Source: Croceivirga sp. (GTDB lineage Bacteria > Bacteroidota > Bacteroidia > Flavobacteriales > Flavobacteriaceae). Taken from it: a stretch of 64,000 bases of DNA. The notes under the pieces are model-generated. The model did no database searches, was not told the DNA's origin, and worked only from the letters and a program-made list of their open reading frames with translations. Location of the stretch: contig JANQSA010000065.1 in assembly GCA_028284285.1 (NCBI GenBank), positions 57,713 through 121,712 of the forward strand, given 5' to 3'. The translations under genes and the position numbers were made by a program. Positions 16,486 through 25,791 of the stretch are shown here, in pieces. Every line of letters starts with the position of its first letter. The stretch's first letter is position 1.

Positions 16486-17646
16486 ATGGAATATTTCTCT
16501 TCAGATTTTACATTGGGGATTCTCGGAGGGGGGCAACTCGGAAAGATGCTACTCTACGAAACCCGAAAATGGGATGTACATACCAAAGTTATGGATACTT
16601 CCCCGGAGGCTCCCTGCAAGATTGGTTGTAACGAATTTGTTCTCGGGGATCTTATGGATCATGATGCCGTTTACCATTTTGGAAAAAATGTGGACCTCCT
16701 GACCATAGAAATTGAAAATGTAAATGTGGATGCCCTGGAAAAGTTGGAAAATGAAGGGATTCAGGTATTTCCGCAATCCCAGGTACTTAGAACTATTCAG
16801 AACAAGGCGACGCAAAAACTCTTTTATCGGGACCATAACATTCCTACCTCTGATTTTTCCCGTTTTGCTTATACTTCGGAAATCAGGAAGAGCATAACCA
16901 ATGGTGGCTTGGAATTGCCTTTTGTGTGGAAAAGCGCACAATTTGGCTATGATGGGCAAGGCGTGAAAATCATTCGAAAAATAGAAGATTTGGAGGGATT
17001 GCCCAATGTGGAGTGCATTACCGAAGAGCTAGTCAGTTTTAGGAATGAATTGGCCGTCATCGTGGCAAGAAATGCCAAGGGTAAAACCAAAGTCTACCCC
17101 GTGGTTGAAATGGAGTTTCATCCGGAAGCTAACCAAGTGGAATATGTGATCTGTCCGGCTCGAATTGATGAAGAAGTGGCCAAAAAAGCTCAGGAAACAG
17201 CGCTAAAGGTTTCGGAAAGTTTTGAACATGTGGGGTTGTTGGCTGTAGAAATGTTTCAAACCTATGAAAATGACATTTTGGTCAACGAAGTAGCCCCCCG
17301 ACCTCACAATAGTGGCCATTATAGCATCGAAGCCAGTTATACCAACCAGTTTGAGCAGCATATTCGATGTATTTTAGGCTTACCGTTGGGTCTAACTGAA
17401 AGTAAAGTCGCAGGGGTTATGGTAAATCTGGTAGGAACCGATGGGCATACTGGTGATGTGGTGTATGAAAATATTGAGGATATTTTAGCCAAAAGGGGAG
17501 TAACACCCCATATTTACGGCAAAAAACAAACAAGGCCTTTTCGAAAGATGGGCCATGTAACCATTGTAAATGAAAATATCGAAAGGGCTCGAGAAATTGC
17601 CCAACAGGTAAAGGAAAAAATTAGGGTGATTTCGCAATCACAATAA
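16486..17646 (+). CDS. purK: N5-carboxyaminoimidazole ribonucleotide synthetase
   Basis: A 386-residue ATP-grasp enzyme that converts AIR, bicarbonate and ATP to N5-CAIR in purine synthesis. The start FTLGILGGGQLGKMLLYE and segments PFVWKSAQFGYDGQGVKII (ATP-grasp), EELVSFRNELAVIVAR, NEVAPRPHNSGHYSIEA and the C-terminal HIYGKKQTRPFRKMGHVT are all canonical. It is followed 79 bases later by purE, its pathway partner, and read away from hpt-adk. It appears intact. Confidence 0.96.
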   Translation: MEYFSSDFTLGILGGGQLGKMLLYETRKWDVHTKVMDTSPEAPCKIGCNEFVLGDLMDHDAVYHFGKNVDLLTIEIENVNVDALEKLENEGIQVFPQSQVLRTIQNKATQKLFYRDHNIPTSDFSRFAYTSEIRKSITNGGLELPFVWKSAQFGYDGQGVKIIRKIEDLEGLPNVECITEELVSFRNELAVIVARNAKGKTKVYPVVEMEFHPEANQVEYVICPARIDEEVAKKAQETALKVSESFEHVGLLAVEMFQTYENDILVNEVAPRPHNSGHYSIEASYTNQFEQHIRCILGLPLGLTESKVAGVMVNLVGTDGHTGDVVYENIEDILAKRGVTPHIYGKKQTRPFRKMGHVTIVNENIERAREIAQQVKEKIRVISQSQ

Positions 17647-17725
17647 ATCATCCCGATGACTAATCGGGCTAAATTTCAACTCCCTTTATTGGAATTTGTA
17701 TCTTGAAATTTGATAGTGAAGCATT

Positions 17726-18217
17726 ATGAGTAAAGTAGCCGTTATTATGGGTAGTACCAGCGACCTGCCGGTGATGCAGGAAGCCGTAGAAATCTTAAAG
17801 GGTTTTGACATTCCGGTAGATGTGGATATTGTCTCGGCCCACCGCACCCCGGAGAAACTGTTTGAGTTCGGAAAAACCGCCCATACCCAGGGATACGCTG
17901 TTATTATTGCCGGGGCTGGCGGTGCAGCACATTTGCCCGGAATGGTAGCTTCCCTTTCCCCCTTACCGGTAATTGGCGTCCCTGTAAAAAGTTCCAATTC
18001 CATTGATGGCTGGGATTCCGTCCTCTCCATTTTGCAAATGCCTGGAGGCGTACCCGTGGCCACCGTAGCGCTTAACGGGGCTAAAAATGCAGGGATATTA
18101 GCCGCCCAGATCATTGGAAGCGCGGACCAATGCGTTTTGGATAAAATTGAGGTCTACAAGCAGGGGTTAAAAGAAAAAGTGATCAAAGGGGCCGAAGAGA
18201 TAAAAAATTCCAAATAA
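17726..18217 (+). CDS. purE: N5-CAIR mutase
   Basis: A 163-residue class I PurE that converts N5-CAIR to CAIR. Motifs are IMGSTSDLPVMQEA (start), SAHRTPEKLFEF, AGAGGAAHLPGMVAS and the C-terminal LNGAKNAGILAAQI. Size and context (directly after purK) confirm the assignment. A 9 bp hairpin overlaps its stop codon. A short CCCGAT/ATCGGG dyad (17652-17668) lies between purK and purE. Confidence 0.96.
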   Translation: MSKVAVIMGSTSDLPVMQEAVEILKGFDIPVDVDIVSAHRTPEKLFEFGKTAHTQGYAVIIAGAGGAAHLPGMVASLSPLPVIGVPVKSSNSIDGWDSVLSILQMPGGVPVATVALNGAKNAGILAAQIIGSADQCVLDKIEVYKQGLKEKVIKGAEEIKNSK

Positions 18218-18230
18218 CCCATTGGAATTT
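18205..18230 (+). terminator. Hairpin overlapping the purE stop
   Basis: AAATTCCAA (18205-18213) and TTGGAATTT (18222-18230) form a perfect 9 bp stem around an 8-base loop that holds the TAA. There is no strong T tract, so termination is uncertain. The arms belong to the AAATTCCAA sequence family that recurs between genes here. Confidence 0.5.
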
Positions 18231-18309
18231 CCGGTTGATCCATCCTGCTATTTCCAAAAATTCACAGCATACAGTTGATGTTAAATCTCAAGTTGAACGT
18301 TAAAAATCT

Positions 18310-20340
18310 ATGAAAAATCCGCTTTTAGCGCCTTTTGATGAGGCTCCCTTCCACAAAATCAAGGACGAACATTTTAAACCTGCCCTTTTAGCCTCCATAG
18401 CAGCAGCCCGATCCGAAATTGATACTATTGTCCGGAACCCGGAACCTCCCACCTTTGAAAATACCATTGCCACCCTGGAGTATGCCGGGTATCAATTGGA
18501 CAGGGTGTCCAGTGTGTTTTTTAATTTAAATGCAGCGGAGACCAACCCCGAAATTCAAGGGATAGCCCAGGAAATATCCCCGGTATTGTCAGCCTTCCAA
18601 AACGATATCATTCTTAACGCAGAACTGTTTGATCGGGTAAAATCCGTGTACGCCCAAAAAGACCACCTGGATTTGACAGTGGAAGAACAAACCTTGTTGG
18701 AAAAGAAATACAAGAATTTCAGTAGAAACGGAGCCAACCTGCTACCGGAACAAAAGAACAGGCTAAGGGATATAGATGCCAAACTGGCAAAACTAACGCT
18801 CAAATTTGGAGAAAACGTACTAGCCGAAACCAACAAGTATCAGCTGCATCTAAGCCAGGAAACCGATCTGGAAGGTTTACCCGAAGGAGCTAAAGAAGCC
18901 GCTGCCGAACGGGCCAAAACCAAAGGGTTAAAAGGTTGGCTAATTACCCTGGATTACCCCAGCTACATTCCCTTCATGAAATACGCTAAAAAAAGGGAGC
19001 TTCGAAAGGAACTGGCCCTTGCATTTGGCAGTAAGGGATTTCAAGGGAATGAACTGGACAACCGGGAAAATGTGTTGCAGATCGTGCAACTTAGACATGA
19101 ACGGGCCAATATACTGGGCTATAGTAGCCATGCCCACTTTGTGTTGGAGGAACGTATGGCAGAAACACCGGCAAAAGTTTATTCGTTTCTGAACGAATTA
19201 TTGGAAAAAGCGAAACCGGCGGCAGAACTGGAGTTTGCACAATTACAAACTTTTGCCAGGGAATTGGACGGTCTTACACAATTGGAGAAATGGGACAGCG
19301 CCTACTATTCCGAAAAATTAAAGCAAGAGTTGTTCCAATTGGATGATGAAAAGCTCAAACCGTATTTTAAACTGGAACAGGTCATTGAAGGGGTGTTTAA
19401 AGTAGCGGAGAAACTATTTGGACTTCGTTTTCAGGAAGTTTTTGATGTGGAAACCTACCACGAGGATGTGAAAACTTTTAGGGTCTATGACCAGGAACAG
19501 GAATTCATCGCTTTATTCTATGCCGATTTTCATCCCCGCCCCGGAAAACGGAACGGTGCCTGGATGACTTCTTTTAAATCCCAGTTCAGAAAGGAGGGCA
19601 AAAATATCCGCCCCCATGTCTCCAATGTATGTAATTTTACACCTTCTACGCCCTCTCAACCTTCTTTGCTCACCTTTAATGAGGTCACTACTTTGTTCCA
19701 TGAGTTTGGTCATGCGCTTCACGGTATGCTGGCCAATACAGCTTATCCCAGCCTTTCCGGGACTTCTGTCTATTGGGACTTTGTAGAACTCCCCAGTCAG
19801 ATCATGGAAAACTGGTGTTATGAAAAAGAAGCCCTGGAACTTTTTGCCTATCATTATGAGACCGGGGAACCTATCCCCATGGAACTGGTGAAAAAGATCA
19901 AGGAATCCGCCACTTTCCAGGAAGGTATGCAAACGCTACGCCAGATCAGTTTTGCCCTGTTGGACATGGCCTGGCATGAGGCTGACCCTTCCGGAATTGA
20001 GGATATCAAGCAATTTGAACTTCGCGCCTTTGAAGGGACACAATTGTATCCCGATACCCCGGAAACTTGCATGAGCACAGCATTCGCTCACATCTTCCAG
20101 GGCGGCTATTCTTCCGGGTATTATAGCTACAAATGGGCTGAAGTCCTGGATGCTGATGCCTTTGCCTATTTTAAGGAACACGGTGTTTTTGATCCGGAAA
20201 TCGCGAGGAAATTTAAAGAGCATATCCTTTCCAAAGGCGGTACTGAAAAACCAATGGTGCTCTATAAACGCTTCCGAGGGAAAGAACCCAAATTGGAGGC
20301 CTTGTTAGAGCGTGCCGGATTATTGGAAAAAGCAGGCTAA
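18310..20340 (+). CDS. M3 family peptidyl-dipeptidase (Dcp-like)
   Basis: A 676-residue zinc metallopeptidase of the thimet oligopeptidase family. The start MKNPLLAPFDEAPFHKIKDE is typical. The zinc site is LFHEFGHALHGML (HExxH), with the third ligand in the downstream SGTSVYWDFVELPSQIMENW. The substrate-binding C-terminal segment GGYSSGYYSYKWAEVLDADA is conserved. No signal peptide is visible, so it probably degrades peptides in the cytoplasm. Its stop is 4 bases from that of the convergent glycosyltransferase gene. Confidence 0.93.
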   Translation: MKNPLLAPFDEAPFHKIKDEHFKPALLASIAAARSEIDTIVRNPEPPTFENTIATLEYAGYQLDRVSSVFFNLNAAETNPEIQGIAQEISPVLSAFQNDIILNAELFDRVKSVYAQKDHLDLTVEEQTLLEKKYKNFSRNGANLLPEQKNRLRDIDAKLAKLTLKFGENVLAETNKYQLHLSQETDLEGLPEGAKEAAAERAKTKGLKGWLITLDYPSYIPFMKYAKKRELRKELALAFGSKGFQGNELDNRENVLQIVQLRHERANILGYSSHAHFVLEERMAETPAKVYSFLNELLEKAKPAAELEFAQLQTFARELDGLTQLEKWDSAYYSEKLKQELFQLDDEKLKPYFKLEQVIEGVFKVAEKLFGLRFQEVFDVETYHEDVKTFRVYDQEQEFIALFYADFHPRPGKRNGAWMTSFKSQFRKEGKNIRPHVSNVCNFTPSTPSQPSLLTFNEVTTLFHEFGHALHGMLANTAYPSLSGTSVYWDFVELPSQIMENWCYEKEALELFAYHYETGEPIPMELVKKIKESATFQEGMQTLRQISFALLDMAWHEADPSGIEDIKQFELRAFEGTQLYPDTPETCMSTAFAHIFQGGYSSGYYSYKWAEVLDADAFAYFKEHGVFDPEIARKFKEHILSKGGTEKPMVLYKRFRGKEPKLEALLERAGLLEKAG

Positions 20341-20344
20341 CCCT

Positions 20345-21598
20345 TTAACTTAATTCAGTAACAGTTTGTGCAAATAATTCTAAAGGATGATACCCTTCGA
20401 TTTCTTGTTTTAGCCTACTTGCGTTTTCTTCATATGTGGAATTTTGAAGCACTTGGAAAACCGCACTTTTGATTTCAGAAGGAGACGGTCTTATTTTCTT
20501 AAGATTTATTCCACAACCGGAATACGCCACCCGGGCAGCAACTTCCATTTTGTCTTCACTCCCTCCTGAGGAAACCATAGGAATACCATGTGCAAGGGCC
20601 ATATGTGTAGCGCCAAATCCGCCATTGGTTACCATAACATCCACGTAAGGTAATATGTTTGCGAAAGGTATAAACTTTGCAACTTTAACGTTTTTGGGCA
20701 AGTCCGGTATGGCTTCATTTACGGGAACCGCGACTACCAAAACCGATTCGTTTTTGAATGCCTGGATAGCGGGCAAGATCAATTCGGTAATATCATTAGC
20801 AATAGTACCTTGGTTGACCAGAATTACCGGATTTTCCTCTTTTAATTCATCCCACCAGTCGGGTACCTCAAAATCCGACTTAGCTTTGGGTAGTATTGGC
20901 CCTAAATATTTGATGTTTTCAGGCATATCACTACGGGGGTAATCAAATCCGGCAACGGTGGTGGTAAAAACAGTAGTCGCATTTTGAAGAAAACCATCAA
21001 AAATATGATGGTACGGTTGTAGACCCAACCCACTCCTGATAGCATCACAATGTTTTTTCAAGTCCCGAAAAATCAAGTCGCCGATACGATACAAAAGTTG
21101 TATTCGAAGCTTTCCAAAAAAAGAATTCGGCGGCCCAATACCCGTGCCGAAAGGCCCATGATCTTTACTTGAAACTGTTAAAGGTATGACGTGAAGATTG
21201 ATACTAGGTTTCCCTAAAATTTCTGCTTCAAAGTAAGGCGCATATATCATGGGATCACTGATATAGAGATCCGGCTCAAAACTTTTCCGGATATTCTTTA
21301 GGATTGCCATTGTAGGTAATGCCATATCATAACACCAGGTTTTTACATAAAACTTGATCTGGGCAATACCCTTCAATTTTTTTAACTCGGGTTTAAAATC
21401 GTAAATGGGCATCCCTTTAGGGTCAAACGAACTGGGAAAAGGCACAAAGCGTGCCCCTGTGGCCTCAATTCTCTCCTGGTAAGCTAAACCACATATCCAA
21501 ACCACTTTGTGCCCACATTTGATCAAATGAGAAATCACCTGGATAAAAGGATGTACATGGCCATCCGCTGCAGCACAAGAGACAAGTATTTTTGCCAT
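20345..21598 (-). CDS. UGT/MGT-type glycosyltransferase
   Basis: A 417-residue GT-B fold glycosyltransferase of family 1 (GT1). The start MAKILVSCAAADGHVHPFIQ and the C-terminal sugar-nucleotide site VTNGGFGATHMALAHGIPMV are diagnostic. The latter differs from the usual THGGxxS by Asn-Gly-Gly, but the loop is intact. Members glycosylate small hydrophobic acceptors such as macrolides, flavonoids or carotenoids; the acceptor is unknown. It is the last gene of a run with three small proteins upstream, the nearest overlapping by one base. Confidence 0.85.
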   Translation of the reverse strand: MAKILVSCAAADGHVHPFIQVISHLIKCGHKVVWICGLAYQERIEATGARFVPFPSSFDPKGMPIYDFKPELKKLKGIAQIKFYVKTWCYDMALPTMAILKNIRKSFEPDLYISDPMIYAPYFEAEILGKPSINLHVIPLTVSSKDHGPFGTGIGPPNSFFGKLRIQLLYRIGDLIFRDLKKHCDAIRSGLGLQPYHHIFDGFLQNATTVFTTTVAGFDYPRSDMPENIKYLGPILPKAKSDFEVPDWWDELKEENPVILVNQGTIANDITELILPAIQAFKNESVLVVAVPVNEAIPDLPKNVKVAKFIPFANILPYVDVMVTNGGFGATHMALAHGIPMVSSGGSEDKMEVAARVAYSGCGINLKKIRPSPSEIKSAVFQVLQNSTYEENASRLKQEIEGYHPLELFAQTVTELS

Positions 21599-22062
21599 TA
21601 CTGTTCCAAATAAATATAATCCGTATAGTTTTGGAGGGATTCCAGGGGTTTTACATATTTAGGCAAGCTATCCAACAACATTATTTGTCCTTTTCGCCAT
21701 AGTTTTAAGGCCTCTTCGGAGATATTGTCCTCTCCCGAATGCTCAAACGGAAAGTAAAAATTACGCGTAACTTCATTGTCAAAAAGCAATAGGTGTACAT
21801 ATTGCCCTTTGTTATCCCCACGTTGCCCCTTAATGATGTATGATTCCACTCCTACTACTTCGTTCTTAAAGATGGGAGTCAACTGCTCTCTGGCAAAACG
21901 CTCCAAATCCTTAGGATTAGTCCCTTCTAATAACGTCAGGGGTCGAAATGCCATAATTTTACCTGTCCCGGTACTTTTTTGGCAAAAAAGCACACTGGAA
22001 ATCAAAAAACACAATACGGCTACACCTGGTGTTTTTTCCCTTAACATCTTACCGAAATACAT
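21598..22062 (-). CDS. Hypothetical secreted protein
   Basis: A 154-residue protein with a signal-peptide-like start (KTPGVAVLCFLISSVLFCQ). The mature part (MAFRPLTLLEGTNPKDLERF, VVGVESYIIKGQRGD, QYVHLLLFDN) looks like a ferredoxin-type alpha/beta barrel of the EthD or antibiotic-monooxygenase style. That is an inference from pattern alone. It overlaps the glycosyltransferase by one base (TAATG) and abuts the NTF2-like gene upstream. Confidence 0.7.
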   Translation of the reverse strand: MYFGKMLREKTPGVAVLCFLISSVLFCQKSTGTGKIMAFRPLTLLEGTNPKDLERFAREQLTPIFKNEVVGVESYIIKGQRGDNKGQYVHLLLFDNEVTRNFYFPFEHSGEDNISEEALKLWRKGQIMLLDSLPKYVKPLESLQNYTDYIYLEQ

Positions 22063-22515
22063 TTAAAAAATAAAGGCAACCAAATCAATCTTCCACTTAC
22101 CATCGATTTTTTCCAGTATTCGTATTTCTTCCCCTATCAGCATTTCACCATCTACCATAGCCTTTTCTTTATAAGTGGCCCAGGCTGTATTACCGGTAAT
22201 CTTGATATTCCAATGCGTGCGTTCTATGGTCTTATAATCCGATTTTTCTTTGTCCGCTATCCATTCCAGTATCATTTTTTCTAATGCTTTAAAACCCACC
22301 ACATGCCCTGTTGTACCATCTTGCAAACCATAGAGGTACGTCATTTTAGGAGACTGCGTGACCACATTCCTCCACTTGTCTATACTTCCTTCTTCATAAG
22401 CTGCTGTTTCACCAATGATGACTTCTTTTATTTTCTCCTCCTCACCGGAGCCCTTTGTCTCCTGTCCTGAAACTGACAGGACCATCATTGTAAATAAGAA
22501 CTGTAGTATTCTCAT
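22063..22515 (-). CDS. Secreted NTF2-like (SnoaL/DUF4440 type) protein
   Basis: A 150-residue protein: signal peptide MRILQFLFTMMVLSVSG, then one NTF2-like domain (IKEVIIGETAAYEEGSIDKW, HVVGFKALEKMILEWI, WNIKITGNTAWATYKEKA, GEEIRILEKIDGKWKIDLV). The fold binds small ligands or catalyses isomerisation or cyclisation. The gene lies 10 bases after the ester-cyclase-like gene and 1 base before the next, as part of one operon. Confidence 0.8.
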   Translation of the reverse strand: MRILQFLFTMMVLSVSGQETKGSGEEEKIKEVIIGETAAYEEGSIDKWRNVVTQSPKMTYLYGLQDGTTGHVVGFKALEKMILEWIADKEKSDYKTIERTHWNIKITGNTAWATYKEKAMVDGEMLIGEEIRILEKIDGKWKIDLVAFIF

Positions 22516-22525
22516 GCCTCAGGTT

Positions 22526-22924
22526 TCAAAAATCAGGTTGCGTAGTTTCTTTGGGCATCACACCCAACTGTTCCATTAAGATCATCTGATCTGCCAAGAT
22601 CCAATGATCTGTGATCTTATCATTGCTAATAGTATAGCGAATAATAAAAGGCAAATCCATCTTTTTTCCCGTTGGGGGTATGCCATTTAAATTTCCCGTA
22701 TGGTAGCCCGTTGCACGCCCTCTGACCACTACCTTATTCCCTTCGGTTACCATTTCTTCAATAAACAGCTCGTATCCGGGGAAAGCACCATCAAAAAACT
22801 GAATATGCTCTATCAATTTTTCATCGGTGGTATACCGCTGGCAAAGTTCACGAGTCTTTTCAACTCCGGATATTCCATTAAAATAACGGATAATGAACTC
22901 TCTGTTCTTCTTTAAGTTTTCCAT
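22526..22924 (-). CDS. SnoaL-like ester cyclase family protein
   Basis: A 132-residue cytoplasmic NTF2-fold protein: REFIIRYFNGISGVEKTREL, HIQFFDGAFPGYELFIEEMV, NKVVVRGRATGYHTG and ITDHWILADQMILMEQLGVM. It resembles the SnoaL polyketide cyclases annotated as ester cyclase. It is the first gene of the operon leading to the GT1 glycosyltransferase, which suggests modification of a small secondary metabolite. The substrate is unknown. Confidence 0.8.
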   Translation of the reverse strand: MENLKKNREFIIRYFNGISGVEKTRELCQRYTTDEKLIEHIQFFDGAFPGYELFIEEMVTEGNKVVVRGRATGYHTGNLNGIPPTGKKMDLPFIIRYTISNDKITDHWILADQMILMEQLGVMPKETTQPDF

Positions 22925-23020
22925 GTGGTTACAGTGTTTAATTAATAACTACCTAAAAATAGTGGGGAAACTTTTGTGCCGCTTGATATACGGTTGCATG
23001 TTTTTGACCTTATGTTGCGT

Positions 23021-23872
23021 TTATCGTATAAAGCTGGAGGGGTTCATCCCAAATTGTTTTTTAAAGGATCGTGTAAAATGGCTAACGTTTGAAAAACCGA
23101 CAGAATAACTCACCTCGGTCACGTTGTAATCTTGCGCTTTACTGTGTAGTAATCGTTTGGCCTCCTGCAAACGGGTAAACCTGATATAGGCACTGGGTGA
23201 CATATGTGCAAGGTGTTTTACCCTTCTGTACAATTGTGCCCGACTTAACGCCATCGCATCAGCCAGATCATCCACCGAAAATTCACAATTGTCCAAATTA
23301 GCATGAATCACCGCGTTTACCTTCTTCATAAAAATACCGTGCTTGGGTCCTTGCGCTTCTGCGGCTTGCTGTATTTTATCGGTATGATCAAAATGAAGAG
23401 TTAACCGTTTGTGAATTTCATTATAATATTGGGGAAACTGTTTTGGCAAAAGACTATCCTTATTAGTAGGACCAGTAGCGGCTATTTCTTCGGCTACTGG
23501 AATCTCAATAGTAAATCGGGTACCTTTAGGAAGCTCCTCTACGGAAAGGCCTCGAGATACCGAGGCAATGATTTCCCCCAATTTTGAGAGATTAACGCCC
23601 GAATTACAAACCTCCAGCAAACACTTTTTATTTCCTTTCTTACCTGAGCGTGCCGTGACAGTAACACCATACATTTGCGGAGTAAACGTTATAACCTTAC
23701 TCAACAGCACGGTGATCTCCGATAATACTTTTTGTGGATTATAGGACGCCGACAACGTATCCGTTTCGGCATGAAAAACTAAATCCACATCTTGTGCCTG
23801 CGCGTACGGTTTTAAGCCGGTTACCAGTCCCTCTAAAAGTGGTATTAAATCTGCTTCAACATTAAAATCCAT
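23021..23872 (-). CDS. AraC regulator with kinase-like ATPase remnant
   Basis: A 283-residue protein. The C-terminal 100 residues are an AraC/XylS HTH pair: CEFSVDDLADAMALSRAQLY, LLHSKAQDYNVTEVSYSVGF and NVSHFTRSFKKQFGMNPSSF. The N-terminal 120 residues look like a GHKL ATPase of a sensor kinase (PQKVLSEITVLLSKVITFTP, KKCLLEVCNSGVNLSKLGEI, LPKGTRFTIEIPVAEE) without clear N- and G-box residues and without a receiver. It resembles the output end of a hybrid two-component system cut away from its sensor. It has no membrane segment or signal peptide. Confidence 0.8.
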   Translation of the reverse strand: MDFNVEADLIPLLEGLVTGLKPYAQAQDVDLVFHAETDTLSASYNPQKVLSEITVLLSKVITFTPQMYGVTVTARSGKKGNKKCLLEVCNSGVNLSKLGEIIASVSRGLSVEELPKGTRFTIEIPVAEEIAATGPTNKDSLLPKQFPQYYNEIHKRLTLHFDHTDKIQQAAEAQGPKHGIFMKKVNAVIHANLDNCEFSVDDLADAMALSRAQLYRRVKHLAHMSPSAYIRFTRLQEAKRLLHSKAQDYNVTEVSYSVGFSNVSHFTRSFKKQFGMNPSSFIR

Positions 23873-24109
23873 GAAAACAATACAGTTAGTGTCCTCGTGT
23901 GTTTGAAGTTAGCAAAAATACCACAGCTCTATCTCCTACAGGATTTCACTTTCCTCTTAAAGTACTATTTCGCGTAATATCCTATTCCAAAAAACAAGAT
24001 ATTGGCAACCGTGAACTTTTTGTGATTTCTTTTGCGGTGCTTTGTTTCATAAACGATTGGAAAACTTATTTCCCAAAATCTAGTACATTTGAAACGGTTT
24101 AAATCACAA

Positions 24110-24664
24110 ATGCAGCGCTACGAACTACATCCTGAAAACTGGGTAGACAATTATGCGGATTATCTTTACAATTATGCGGTAGCAAGAGTAAGCGACTCCG
24201 AAATTGCAAAAGATTTGGTCCAGGAAACATTTTTCGCTGGCCTGAATTCGGCCAAAAATTACAAAGGAGATGCCGCAGAACGTACCTGGTTGATCGCTAT
24301 TCTGAAACGAAAGGTAATTGACCATTATCGTAAAATCAATTCCAAAAAAGGGAAAGCAGAGGTCAGGATGAATTACAATTCCGGAAGTGAAGAAGATGGG
24401 GATTGGTTGGAAGAACGCGTGGCAGATCCTTTTGGCAAAGGGGGCGATGCTACCATTGAAAATGAAGAACTGGGTATGGCCATTCAAGAATGCTTGGGAA
24501 AATTACCCAAAAAACAATCCCTGGTGTTTAAAATGAAAACCATTCAGGGAATGAGTACGGAAGATATCTGTAATGAATTAGGAATTAACCCGTCCAATTT
24601 ATGGGTTATGATCCATAGAGCACGTACGACGCTTATGGGTTGTATGAATCAAACATGGTTTTAG
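24110..24664 (+). CDS. ECF-type RNA polymerase sigma factor
   Basis: A 184-residue sigma-70 family factor of the ECF class. Region 2 is seen in WVDNYADYLYNYAVARVSDS and KDLVQETFFAGL, followed by RTWLIAILKRKVIDHYRK. Region 4 is CLGKLPKKQSLVFKMKTIQG and STEDICNELGINPSNLWVMI. I chose the ATG at 24110; a TTG seven codons upstream is in frame but adds an atypical start. A 76-residue Cys-containing protein follows 4 bases later and is a likely regulator. Confidence 0.92.
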   Translation: MQRYELHPENWVDNYADYLYNYAVARVSDSEIAKDLVQETFFAGLNSAKNYKGDAAERTWLIAILKRKVIDHYRKINSKKGKAEVRMNYNSGSEEDGDWLEERVADPFGKGGDATIENEELGMAIQECLGKLPKKQSLVFKMKTIQGMSTEDICNELGINPSNLWVMIHRARTTLMGCMNQTWF

Positions 24665-24668
24665 ACGT

Positions 24669-24899
24669 ATGAGAATATCTCGTGAAAAGGCAAAGAAAAT
24701 TTGCACCAAAAGTCAGTATGGAGAAGCTACCTGGTGGGAACTACTGCAACTTAATGTGTATTTATTCTTTTGTAAGGAGTGTGCTGAATTTTCTGCAAAG
24801 AACAGCAAACTAACGTCTTTATGCGAAAAGGCCAACCTGCAAACTTTACCGGAATCTGACAAAGAAGAAATGAAGGAGGCTTTGAAGAAACATTTGTAA
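24669..24899 (+). CDS. Small Cys protein, candidate anti-sigma factor
   Basis: A 76-residue protein starting 4 bases after the sigma factor. The core WELLQLNVYLFFCKECAEFS contains CxxC preceded by an amphipathic helix, and a further Cys occurs at KLTSLCEK. This resembles short zinc-binding anti-sigma (ZAS-like) proteins placed after ECF factors. The His ligand of a classical HxxxCxxC site is not present, so the role is inferred mainly from context. Confidence 0.6.
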   Translation: MRISREKAKKICTKSQYGEATWWELLQLNVYLFFCKECAEFSAKNSKLTSLCEKANLQTLPESDKEEMKEALKKHL

Positions 24900-24906
24900 T
24901 ATCTTC

Positions 24907-25731
24907 CTAGGGGTTGTTAAACAAATAATACAATAGCGCCATTGCTATAGGAATGCTCTCCACCCAAAAGGCAGCAAAATAACGATGTTGTTGGTCTTTG
25001 GCTTTGCACAACGCAAGAAATAAGAAGAGTAACACAAGGCAATGTATGATCATATTAGGCCAAATGGCTAAGTTACCCGACATAAACACCATTATCCCAT
25101 ACGATACTAGCAGAATATAGCCGATGGCCTTAGTGCGAGCTACGCCATAACGTTGGGGGAGGGTGCGTAATTGGGGAGGATCAAAGTGCATATCCCGTAT
25201 TTCGAAGGGAAGCATTAAGACCAGTACCAAAAAAAAATGTCTTAGTAACAGTAGTAGCACCTCAAAATCCCAGGTTATTCCACTTTCCAGTACCGGCAAC
25301 ACCCCCGTGAGTCCTATCCACACCAGTGCCACCAGGACAATTTTTACTACACCCAGGCTTCTTAAGTTTCTTGAGCTTGGCAAGAAGGGGATAGCGTATA
25401 AGCCGGAAAGCAGCGTAAGAGTCAGCAAAGGTCCCCACAACTTTGGAGGCAGTTGAAAAAAGAAGAAAACGGCCACCCCAAAAACCAAAAAACTAAAAAT
25501 CTGAATACTCTTGTGATAGGGTTTGGTTACTATAAAATATTTATCGGCCTCTACGCCGTATTTTATAAAATTATAGCACACCACAGTGCCGCACCACAAA
25601 AAAAGGGTTAAAGGATAATTTGCCGGAATGTTGAGGTTTTCCAGGGTAACCCAATAGAGGGAAACCACAGCTAAAGCCACATGGATACTGGCATCCAGAT
25701 AAAACTTAAAAATCTTACGAGGCCACCGCAT
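24907..25731 (-). CDS. UbiA-like polytopic membrane protein
   Basis: A 274-residue protein with about eight hydrophobic segments. Its layout and a soluble loop LPFEIRDMHFDPPQLRTLPQ, with the DxxxD-like pattern EIRDMHFD, resemble UbiA prenyltransferases. The first Asp-rich motif (NDxxD) of true UbiA enzymes is replaced by VCYNFIKYGVEADKY, so prenyl transfer is not certain. It lies head to head with gcvP. Convergent sigma/anti-sigma genes end 8 bases away. Confidence 0.65.
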   Translation of the reverse strand: MRWPRKIFKFYLDASIHVALAVVSLYWVTLENLNIPANYPLTLFLWCGTVVCYNFIKYGVEADKYFIVTKPYHKSIQIFSFLVFGVAVFFFFQLPPKLWGPLLTLTLLSGLYAIPFLPSSRNLRSLGVVKIVLVALVWIGLTGVLPVLESGITWDFEVLLLLLRHFFLVLVLMLPFEIRDMHFDPPQLRTLPQRYGVARTKAIGYILLVSYGIMVFMSGNLAIWPNMIIHCLVLLFLFLALCKAKDQQHRYFAAFWVESIPIAMALLYYLFNNP

Positions 25732-25791
25732 TCAACAAAAGTACCGATTGTTGTTATAGATGGATTTTTTGGTTAACAACTTTGATTTTGA

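Noticed and set aside
16401..16702. Short + strand frames overlapping the purK start
   Set aside because: They are alternative frames over tandem repeats and the first part of purK, without protein-like composition.
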